This document shows positions 22,894 through 28,931 of a stretch of DNA of 28,931 nucleotides, one piece after another. The position numbers were made by a program, and so were the translations under genes. How positions within the stretch are numbered: the first letter of the stretch is position 1; every line of letters starts with the position of its first letter. The notes below the pieces were generated by a model. The model worked only from the letters and a program-made list of their open reading frames with translations, was not told where the DNA came from and made no database searches. This stretch comes from an uncultured Collinsella sp. (lineage in GTDB: Bacteria > Actinomycetota > Coriobacteriia > Coriobacteriales > Coriobacteriaceae), in NCBI GenBank assembly GCA_902493515.1, contig CABUPE010000028.1, positions 1 to 28,931 on the forward strand, in the 5' to 3' direction.

Positions 22894-23925
22894 TTACAGC
22901 TCCACCACGGTACCCAGCCCCGCCTCGACGGCGCGGTCGTAGGCGATTTTCGATGCCGAAAGGTCCTGAACGGCGATGCCCGACGTATCGAACACCGTCA
23001 CCTGCTCGTCATCCGAGCGCCCCGTAGCCGCGCCGGCGATGACTTCGCCGAGCTCCGCTTTGATGTCCTCGGGCGTGATGGCGCCCTCGGCAACCGGAAT
23101 CTCCAGCTCACCGGACGCGACCGATTGCTCGCGGTCGTCGACGTAAACAGCGGCACGGGCGACAAGCGCCGAGGCGAGCTCCTGCTTGCCGGGCATGTCG
23201 GCACCGACGCAGGAGATATGCGTACCAGGACGCACCCATGAATCGAGAATGATGGGCTTGGTCGCCGGCGTGATCGTCACGATGATGTCGGCCTCCGCCG
23301 CGGCACCTTGGCCGTCAGCCGTCGCCTCGATGGAATAGGTGGATGCCTCGCGAGCATGCTCGCAGGCGCCCAAGATATGGGCGACCTCGCCTCGCATGCG
23401 CTCGACGCGGGCCTCGGGCGCGGCATCGGAAACCGGCTCCCACACCTTGACCTCACTCACTTTGGGACAGGCGGCGAGGGCGCCCGCCACCATATAGATG
23501 CTCATGTGGCCGGCACCCGCAACAAGCAGTTTGGACGCATCCGCCCGAGCCAGCCACTTGGCACCGAGCGCAGCGGCGGCACCGGTGCGAAGTCCAGTGA
23601 CGGCGGAGGCATTGAGCAGCGCCAACGGCTCTCCCGTCGCGCTGTCGCACAGCAGCGTGGTGCCAAAGATCTCGGGCAGCCCCTTTTTGGAATTCTGAGA
23701 GAACCAAGCAGTGAGCTTGAGACCGAAGAGGCCGCTTCCCGCCAACTCGCCCGAGCGGATATCCATATCGGCCACGCCGGGCTCGAACTGCTCATATACC
23801 ATCGGCCACGCAACGCCCTTGCCCGTTGCCTTCTGGCGATATGCCTCCTCCACGGCAGCGATTGCATCCTCAATCGTCAGCACCTTGGAAACTTCCTCGG
23901 CCGAAAGCACCACCATCTGCCCCAT
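22894..23925 (-). CDS. Ornithine cyclodeaminase / mu-crystallin family protein
   Basis: A 343-residue NAD(P)-dependent protein. Family members convert ornithine to proline, reduce cyclic imines, or make amino-acid precursors of natural products. The Rossmann site shows LLVAGAGHMSIYM. The catalytic Lys is in FGLKLTAWF, and the conserved Asp is in VFDTSGIAVQD (Asp228 in the Pseudomonas ornithine cyclodeaminase). LRTGAAAALGAKWLA is family-typical. The motifs do not fix the substrate. Paired with an aminotransferase, it may make or break down a non-standard or cyclic amino acid. The second of two ATGs (23925) is chosen because GAGGAG lies 5 bases before it and only 2 before the first. Confidence 0.88.
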   Translation of the reverse strand: MGQMVVLSAEEVSKVLTIEDAIAAVEEAYRQKATGKGVAWPMVYEQFEPGVADMDIRSGELAGSGLFGLKLTAWFSQNSKKGLPEIFGTTLLCDSATGEPLALLNASAVTGLRTGAAAALGAKWLARADASKLLVAGAGHMSIYMVAGALAACPKVSEVKVWEPVSDAAPEARVERMRGEVAHILGACEHAREASTYSIEATADGQGAAAEADIIVTITPATKPIILDSWVRPGTHISCVGADMPGKQELASALVARAAVYVDDREQSVASGELEIPVAEGAITPEDIKAELGEVIAGAATGRSDDEQVTVFDTSGIAVQDLSASKIAYDRAVEAGLGTVVEL

Positions 23926-24142
23926 CATCGCTCCTCTCAGCGAAAGCTTTACGTTGCCTCACTGTACGGTTTAGTAACGATGCCGCCAAGGATCATTTCT
24001 TGTTGGAATCTACAACGATTCTCAATCTGATTTTTCGTTCTATCAGCAGGTATTTGAACTATTTCCCGCATCAACGGCATACGGATGTGCGATTATCCTA
24101 TTTATACCTGTACTTATTGTAGTGATTTACAAGGTGATGTTG
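23926..24142. promoter_or_regulatory. AT-rich divergent control region
   Basis: This 217-base gap separates the cyclodeaminase-aminotransferase operon from the PucR gene and is clearly more AT-rich than its flanks. On the minus strand TTGGCG-N17-TACAGT is a possible promoter of the operon. GAATC-N6-GATTC near 24006 is a small inverted repeat that could be a regulator half-site pair. No ORF with a ribosome site is seen within it. Confidence 0.4.
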
Positions 24143-25324
24143 ATGCTATACACCATCTCGGACTTCTCACGGGAATATGAGGGGTCGGTCCGTCTAATCG
24201 CCGGCAGCGATGGCGTCTCGCGTGCCGTCTCTGGCGTCGGGATCCTCGATTATGAACTTATGCCCGGCCTCAAGAACAAGTACCAGCGCGCCAACTTCAG
24301 CTCAGACGAAATCGTCCTCAGCACCTTCCTCTATGCGAAGGACGACCCATACCTCATCACTGAAGCCGTGAAATACCTCGTCGCCAAGGGAACGAGCGGT
24401 CTTATCATCAAAAACGTCCTGCACATCCCGATTCCCGACCAAGCCATCCGCTACGCCAACGCGCGGCACTACCCGGTCTTTCTCACGACCGACGACTCAC
24501 TGTTCTTTGACAGCGTCATCTATGAGGTCAAACGGCATATCGAGCAGCTCGCGTCCATCGACTTCGCACAGCGCGAGATCGATGCCCTGAGGACAGACGT
24601 ATCGCCCGAGTCCATCTGCCGACGCATCCGAGGCCTCAACCCGTCATTTCTGGACGAAGCGGTCGCCCTGTTCGCATCGTTTGCAGAGCCCCTCGACCCG
24701 CGTACGTTTTTGCAAATCGAACGTCTCTGTGCAAAATCGACCCTCGCCGGATGCCACAACATGCTGGCACCCTATGACGGAGGATTGCTATTCGTAGCGA
24801 CAAGCGACTCGGAGCAGACGCTCGATGTGGAGCGAATCGTGCAGGCGCTCACGGAGCTCATCGAGGCTAGCGGCATCGATGGCGGAGCGGAAGGGCTCGG
24901 CATCAGCGATATTCTGTTTGGAGACGAGGCGGTGGCGCAGGCGATCTCGCAGGCGATTTACGCACAGCGCCTATCTTGTCAACGAGCCGAGGGTCCCGTC
25001 CGCTATACGCAGCTCGGCATCCTGAGAACCGTGATGCCTTTTGCGGAAACCCCGGAGATGCGATCGTTCTCGGAGGCGATTCTCTCGCCGATACGCGAGC
25101 ACGACAGCGAGCATGGCAGCGAACTGGAATCAACGCTCGCCGCATTCATCGAGAACGACCGACGTATCGAGCAAACCGCCAAGCAGACTGGCCAGCACCC
25201 GAACACAATTCGATATCGCCTCGATAAGGTGACAGCTCTCACCGGACTGAGCTACAAATGCGCCCCGGAGATGGAGCAGCTGTCGCTCGCCTACGCAATC
25301 GAACGCGCTCGCTCACTTCAGTAA
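24143..25324 (+). CDS. PucR-family transcriptional regulator
   Basis: A 393-residue regulator of the PucR/CdaR type. The N-terminal PucR-like domain runs over about residues 1-125 (YTISDFSREYEGSVRLIAGS... ISGVGILDYE-like opening, ALLIKN-type strand GLIIKNVLHIP). A middle domain follows without clear motifs, and the C-terminal helix-turn-helix is in RRIEQTAKQTGQHPNTIRYR, followed by LDKVTALTGL. PucR proteins control purine, amino-acid or other nitrogen catabolism and often act on the adjacent divergent operon. Here that is the cyclodeaminase-aminotransferase pair. ATG at 24143 is chosen (AAGGTG 6 bases upstream) over the GTG at 24122. It converges with the next minus-strand gene, with an 18-base gap and no terminator. 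Confidence 0.88.
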   Translation: MLYTISDFSREYEGSVRLIAGSDGVSRAVSGVGILDYELMPGLKNKYQRANFSSDEIVLSTFLYAKDDPYLITEAVKYLVAKGTSGLIIKNVLHIPIPDQAIRYANARHYPVFLTTDDSLFFDSVIYEVKRHIEQLASIDFAQREIDALRTDVSPESICRRIRGLNPSFLDEAVALFASFAEPLDPRTFLQIERLCAKSTLAGCHNMLAPYDGGLLFVATSDSEQTLDVERIVQALTELIEASGIDGGAEGLGISDILFGDEAVAQAISQAIYAQRLSCQRAEGPVRYTQLGILRTVMPFAETPEMRSFSEAILSPIREHDSEHGSELESTLAAFIENDRRIEQTAKQTGQHPNTIRYRLDKVTALTGLSYKCAPEMEQLSLAYAIERARSLQ

Positions 25325-25342
25325 GCCCACCCCGCCTTGAGG

Positions 25343-26077
25343 TTAGGAGCGGCGGGCACGGAGCTTTTCGTAGCCTTCGGCGAAGAAGGCGACCGTGGCG
25401 GCGTCGGCCTCCGCAGCGTCCGTCTCGGTTGCGGGAACCACGCCGTGCTCGTCGCTCACCAGGAACAGCGCGCCCTTGAGTTGCGCGGGAATGTCTACGC
25501 GCGTGACCGGGATGCCCTTGGTCTGGGCGAGCTGCTCGATGAGCGTCGCCGTGCCGCACAGGCACTCGTCCGCCGGCGCCACAAAGGCAAGCTCGCCGTT
25601 GTTGACGGCGGCGAGCAACTCGGGCGCCACGCCGGTCTCGTCGGCCTCGGAGCGGGCCTCGGCGGAACGGGCACGCAGCGCCTTGGCCGACGTATCGGCG
25701 AGCGGCTCGTACTCCCCCACCGTCATGGCGGCGTTGCCGTTGATGTCGATCACCAGCATGAGTACGCCGTCGTGCGCAGTGTAATCGCCCTCGGCAAGCG
25801 ACCACTCAACGTGCTGTTTGGCCCAGCTGAGCATGTTATGGGTAAGCGGCTCGCCCTGCACCAGGCGCTCGGACAGTGCGCGAATGTGGCGGTTGAGCAT
25901 GGGCACCTTTTTATTGGACATGCGCCAACGGCAGACAAGCGCGGGCTTGTCGAGCGTAAACTTCTCGACCGCCTCCTGATTGGCGCAAAAGTCCTCGTAC
26001 GCACGCTGATCCTCGGCATTGCCAAACAGCTCGGCATCATCAATCTGGGGCATGGTCATACCTTTCGTGTTAGTCAT
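25343..26077 (-). CDS. Conserved-looking protein of unknown function
   Basis: I do not recognise this 244-residue protein. It is soluble and acidic with no membrane span. The middle has alternating strand-like segments (VLMLVIDINGNAAMTVGEYEPL, ELAFVAPADECLCGTATLIEQLAQ, GALFLVSDEHGVVPATE), and the architecture is reminiscent of SseB-like proteins, though I cannot support that assignment. It uses the same codons as its neighbours, so it is no shadow frame. The start is uncertain: ATG 26077 has AAGAGGA upstream, whereas ATG 26053 has GAAAGG 7 bases upstream and would shorten it by 8 residues. A promoter candidate and a terminator-like hairpin lie just before it. Confidence 0.75.
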   Translation of the reverse strand: MTNTKGMTMPQIDDAELFGNAEDQRAYEDFCANQEAVEKFTLDKPALVCRWRMSNKKVPMLNRHIRALSERLVQGEPLTHNMLSWAKQHVEWSLAEGDYTAHDGVLMLVIDINGNAAMTVGEYEPLADTSAKALRARSAEARSEADETGVAPELLAAVNNGELAFVAPADECLCGTATLIEQLAQTKGIPVTRVDIPAQLKGALFLVSDEHGVVPATETDAAEADAATVAFFAEGYEKLRARRS

Positions 26078-26094
26078 TCCGTCCTCTTATACCA

Positions 26095-26129
26095 AAAAGA
26101 CGGCCCTCCAAACGGAGCGACCGTCTTTT
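26095..26129 (-). terminator. Terminator-like hairpin before the unknown gene
   Basis: AAAAGACGG pairs with CCGTCTTTT, and an inner CTCC/GGAG pair closes around 4 bases. On the minus strand a T-run ends the stem only 18 bases before the ATG at 26077. It could end purH transcripts, or lie in the leader of the unknown gene as an attenuator. Confidence 0.7.
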
Positions 26130-26133
26130 GCAG

Positions 26134-26162
26134 AGATTATTTTAGAAGCGAGGCCAGTCCAA
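26134..26162 (-). promoter_or_regulatory. Candidate promoter TTGGAC-N17-TAATCT
   Basis: On the minus strand both boxes match the housekeeping sigma consensus well with ideal spacing. Transcription would start near 26127, at the very base of the hairpin at 26095-26129, so the transcript would begin with that hairpin. Confidence 0.45.
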
Positions 26163-26201
26163 GGGACGAGATAACATCCCACGACCTAACAGGTCGGCGA
26201 G

Positions 26202-26299
26202 GGTTGCCCAGGTGCCGCAGATTGCCGTGAAAGAGGAGCGACGCGTACTTGGGTACGCGAGCGACGAATGAGCGGCAAGGTGCGGTGGCTGGGCAAGCC
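26202..26299. other. Nested palindrome D (98 bases)
   Basis: TTGCCCA (26204-26210) pairs with TGGGCAA (26290-26296), CCGCA with TGCGG (26215-26219, 26281-26285), and TTGCCG with CGGCAA (26222-26227, 26273-26278). The apical CGCGTAC pairs with GTACGCG around TTGG (26242-26259). The element begins 19 bases past the purH stop. The purH terminator proper appears to be further on, at 26095-26129. Confidence 0.65.
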
Positions 26300-26317
26300 G
26301 CAGCGCCACCTCCCTAC

Positions 26318-27925
26318 TTAATGGCGGAAGTGGCGAGCGCCCGTGAAGACCATCGCAATGCCATGCTCGTTGCAGGCCTGGATGCTCTCGTCGTCGCGCT
26401 TGGAGCCGCCGGGCTGGATGATGCAGGTCACGCCGTGTGCAGCAAGCACGTCGACGTTGTCGCGGAACGGGAAGAACGCGTCGCTTGCACAGGCAAAGCC
26501 GCCCTTCTCCACGCCCTCGCGCTCGCAGAAGTCCTCGGCGCGCTCGCAGGCAAGTAGCGCAGAGTCAACGCGGTTAGGCTGACCCGGGCCCATGCCAATG
26601 CCGGCCTTACCCTTGGAGACCAGGATGGCGTTGGACTTAACGCCCTTGCAGACCTTCCAGGCAAACTCGAGCTCGGCCATCTCGGCGTCGGTGGGCTTGC
26701 GGTCGGTGGGGAACGTAAAGGTCGCGGGATCCTCGGTCACGTGGTCGACCTCCTGCACCAGCATGCCGCCGTCGACGGAGCGCAGCTCCACCTGAGCGCC
26801 GTGGTCCACGCCGCCGGTCGCCAACACGCGCAGGTTGGGGCGCTTGGCCATGCGCTCGAGCGCCTCGGCGGTGTAGCTCGGGGCGATGATGACCTCGACG
26901 AACTGCTTGTTCTGATCGGCAAAGTGCTCAACCAGATCAAAGGGAACCTCGCGGTTGCAGGCGATGATGCCGCCAAAGGCGCTCTTGGGATCGCAGGCGA
27001 AGGCGCGGTCGTAGGCAGCCGTGATGTCCTCGGCAACGGCGGAACCGCAGGGGTTCTGGTGCTTGAGGATTACGCAGGCCGGCTCGTCGAACTCGCGGAC
27101 CAGGTTCCAGGCGGCGTCGGCATCCAGATAGTTGTTGTAGCTGAGCGGCTTGCCCTGGATCTGCTTGGAGCCCACGAGCGGGAACTGCGAGCTCGCGGTG
27201 TTCTCGCAGCCCTCGGCAAAGCGATAGACTGTGGCTTTCTGCTGCGGGTTCTCGCCATAGCGCAGGTCGTCGACCTTCTCCAGCGAAATCTCGAGCTTGG
27301 CAGAGGTGTCCGCCACGTCGCTTGCCTGGGCGGCGAGCCAGCGGGAGATGGCCGTGTCGTAGGCGGCGGTGGTCTGGTAGACCTTCACCTGCAGGCGACG
27401 ACGGGTGGAAAGCGTGGTGCAGCCACCGGTCTCGTGCATCTCGGCCAGGACGGCATCATAGTCGGCCGGATCGGAAATGACGGTAACGCTCGTGGCGTTC
27501 TTGGCGGCAGAGCGCAGCATGGAGGGGCCACCGATGTCGATGTGCTCGATGGCGTCCGCGAAGGTGACCTCGGGGTTGGCGACGGTCTTCTCGAACTCGT
27601 ACAGGTTGACGACGACCAGGTCGATCAGCTTAATGCCGTGCTGAGCCGCCTCCTGCATGTGCTGCTCGGAATCGCGGCGGGCCAGCAGCGCGCCATGAAC
27701 CTTGGGGTGCAGGGTCTTAACGCGGCCGTCCATCATCTCGGGATAGCCCGTGAACTCCTCGATGGGGGTTACGGGAACGCCCGCGTCCTCGATGGCACGA
27801 GCCGTGCCGCCCGTAGAGATGATCTCGACGCCAAAGTCGTCAACCAGCGTCCGTGCGAAATCGACGACGCCCGTCTTATCGGTAACCGAGATCAACGCGC
27901 GTGCGATCTTCACATCAGATCCCAT
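26318..27925 (-). CDS. purH: Bifunctional AICAR transformylase / IMP cyclohydrolase
   Basis: PurH performs the last two steps of purine synthesis: formylation of AICAR from 10-formyl-tetrahydrofolate and ring closure to IMP. It has 535 residues, the normal length. The N-terminal cyclohydrolase domain (about 1-200) has ALISVTDKTG, STGGTARAI and DGRVKTLHPKVHGALLARR. The transformylase domain has DLRYGENPQQKA, the catalytic KHQNPCG, SAFGGIIA, and the standard end FTGARHFRH. ATG at 27925 has AGGAGG 5 bases upstream. The 277-base gap to the divergent acetyltransferase holds its promoter region, where TACATT near 28020 is AT-rich but no clear -35 is seen. Confidence 0.98.
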   Translation of the reverse strand: MGSDVKIARALISVTDKTGVVDFARTLVDDFGVEIISTGGTARAIEDAGVPVTPIEEFTGYPEMMDGRVKTLHPKVHGALLARRDSEQHMQEAAQHGIKLIDLVVVNLYEFEKTVANPEVTFADAIEHIDIGGPSMLRSAAKNATSVTVISDPADYDAVLAEMHETGGCTTLSTRRRLQVKVYQTTAAYDTAISRWLAAQASDVADTSAKLEISLEKVDDLRYGENPQQKATVYRFAEGCENTASSQFPLVGSKQIQGKPLSYNNYLDADAAWNLVREFDEPACVILKHQNPCGSAVAEDITAAYDRAFACDPKSAFGGIIACNREVPFDLVEHFADQNKQFVEVIIAPSYTAEALERMAKRPNLRVLATGGVDHGAQVELRSVDGGMLVQEVDHVTEDPATFTFPTDRKPTDAEMAELEFAWKVCKGVKSNAILVSKGKAGIGMGPGQPNRVDSALLACERAEDFCEREGVEKGGFACASDAFFPFRDNVDVLAAHGVTCIIQPGGSKRDDESIQACNEHGIAMVFTGARHFRH

Positions 27926-28202
27926 GCAGTCCTCCTGTCTGGTACGCCGCCGTGCTCTGTGAGTCGGTGATACGTCGATCTGCAGCGCTCGCGCAGCGGC
28001 ATTGAAAATACTGATTTAATGTAGCGCATCGAGCGCATCGATGCACCCCGCAACGGGCGCATGTGCAGAAAAAGTTTGCGAGCGGAGGGGATGGGCATGG
28101 CACCGGGCACGGTGAGTTCATGGAACACAGGGGCACCATAATTAGATGCCAATGGCGTGGTAGAACTGTGCTCGATATGCATCCGCAAAAGAAAGAGGCA
28201 CC

Positions 28203-28844
28203 ATGGTCTCGCGGGTTCTCTACCGACCGTTTGATACCGAAGACTTCGACGCCATCGCGCTGATTCTGCAGCAACTTTGGCATAACAATTCGGATAACGA
28301 TGAGTACAACCGCCTTGAGGCCGCGTGCGACCTCGCCTATTGCCTTTCGTCATCGACGTTTTCGCAGGTTGCGGTGATTGACGGCGAGGCGCGCGGCATT
28401 GCACTTGCACGCGCAGGACAGAACTCCGGCGTCGCTATCAACGAGCATTGGATGGATACCGAACGCGCACTGCTATCGCAGATGCGTGAGCTGGAGCCTG
28501 ATGCCTGCGCCGAGTATCTCTCGTTTGTGCGCGCAACCATCCGAACCAACAACCGCCTGCTCGAGAGCAGCCCGTTGCCGCACGACAACGAGGTCACGCT
28601 GCTTGCCGTGGATCGCGATGTCCATGGCCTGGGCGTTGGCACGGTTCTGCTCGATGCCGCGGTCTCGCACCTGTCCTCGCTTGGAGCGACGAGGGCGCAC
28701 CTGTACACCGACTCCAACTGCTCGTGGAAGTTCTACGAGCTGCACGGCTTTAAGCGCACGGCCACGCACCGCGCCAACCGCGAAGAGCGCCGTCACGACA
28801 TGCCGCGCGAAAGCTTTCTCTACGAACTCGACCTAACAGCCTAA
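28203..28844 (+). CDS. GNAT-family N-acetyltransferase
   Basis: A 213-residue GNAT enzyme, which would transfer acetyl from acetyl-CoA to an amine. The acetyl-CoA-binding motif A is in VTLLAVDRDVHGLGVGTVLLDAAV (residues ~131-155), with G-L-G-V-G as pyrophosphate loop. Motif B is YTDSNCSWKFYELHGFKR. The N-terminal half, with an extra helical stretch (ERALLSQMRELEPDACAEYLSFVR-like), probably forms the acceptor site. The substrate is unknown. ATG at 28203 has AGAGG 4 bases upstream. It is divergent from purH and followed 2 bases after its stop by an interspersed element. Confidence 0.9.
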   Translation: MVSRVLYRPFDTEDFDAIALILQQLWHNNSDNDEYNRLEAACDLAYCLSSSTFSQVAVIDGEARGIALARAGQNSGVAINEHWMDTERALLSQMRELEPDACAEYLSFVRATIRTNNRLLESSPLPHDNEVTLLAVDRDVHGLGVGTVLLDAAVSHLSSLGATRAHLYTDSNCSWKFYELHGFKRTATHRANREERRHDMPRESFLYELDLTA

Positions 28845-28846
28845 AC

Positions 28847-28890
28847 CCGGCAGTTAGGGACGTTCCTTTTAATATGAGCAGGACATTGTC
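28847..28890 (+). repeat. 44-base interspersed element, copy 2 (class I loop motif)
   Basis: This is the inverse of the element at 55-98, with 43 of 44 bases identical. It starts 2 bases after the acetyltransferase stop. It carries CCGGCAGTT-AGGGACGTTCC and the same AT-rich tail ending ATGAGCAGGACATTGTC. Confidence 0.85.
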
Positions 28891-28907
28891 AAGAGGCAAA
28901 ATCGGGC

Positions 28908-28931
28908 CTGGCCCCAACGATATGGGGTCAG
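28908..28931. repeat. Partial class II element at window edge
   Basis: CTGGCCCC pairs with GGGGTCAG (one wobble) around 8 bases, reproducing the GGGGTCAG core seen at 17718-17785. It is cut by the window end, so its full extent is unknown. Confidence 0.5.

Noticed and set aside
21739..25324. A natural-product biosynthetic cluster
   Set aside because: Cyclodeaminase-like and aminotransferase genes occur in such clusters, but there is no synthetase, ligase or exporter nearby; a small metabolic operon is the simpler reading.
26741..27970. A 409-codon plus-strand frame opposite purH
   Set aside because: purH on the other strand is full length with all motifs; this frame has no recognisable domain.
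1..28931. A genomic island or prophage bounded by the end repeats
   Set aside because: The genes between are mostly housekeeping with uniform codon use, and there is no integrase, transposase or tRNA. The repeats look like interspersed elements rather than island borders.

Overview
The window looks like a stretch of chromosome from a Collinsella-like member of the Coriobacteriia (gut Actinobacteria). This is inferred, not proven. The coding sequence is GC-rich, Shine-Dalgarno sites are strong (AAAGGAG/GGAGG) with frequent TTG and GTG starts, and the gene mix fits: an archaeal-type topoisomerase I, a minimal Tat system, hydrogenase maturation genes and a family II pyrophosphatase. I see no phage, IS transposase, CRISPR array, rRNA or tRNA. 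Most genes are housekeeping or metabolic; the unusual material is between the genes.

Layout. 1-1220: a membrane-anchored zinc-ribbon protein between interspersed palindromes. 1284-6398 (minus strand): tatA, tatC, hypA, hypB and topA, tightly packed and ending at one strong terminator. 6552-8222 (minus): an aspartate aminotransferase and a STAS anti-anti-sigma protein. 8373-8627 (plus): a small unknown protein. 8713-12381 (minus): nhaA, ppaC and a ROK sugar kinase. 12664-14390 (plus): a GntR/UTRA regulator and mannose-6-phosphate isomerase; with the divergent kinase they form a small sugar module around a perfect palindromic operator candidate. 14675-18916 (minus): pcrA helicase and uppP, the latter with an unusual acidic insert. 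19166-19603 (plus): a universal stress protein. 19844-21568 (minus): a BceRS-like two-component system without its usual ABC transporter. 21739-25324: a PLP aminotransferase and an ornithine-cyclodeaminase-family protein, divergent from a PucR-type regulator. 25343-27925 (minus): an unrecognised protein and purH. 28203-28844 (plus): a GNAT acetyltransferase.

Intergenic structure. Several gaps hold small hairpins in which the stem sequence varies but the loop is conserved (GGGACGTTC in one class, GGGACAGGTT or GGGGTCAG in another). They resemble REP-type elements mobilised by RAYT transposases, although no such transposase lies here. A 44-base member occurs once near each end of the window in inverted orientation. 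Four other gaps carry 90-115-base nested palindromes with unrelated sequences but similar architecture. One terminator has its 3' arm plus T-run repeated three times in tandem. These features are the best candidates for something not yet described; no complete new multi-gene system is visible.
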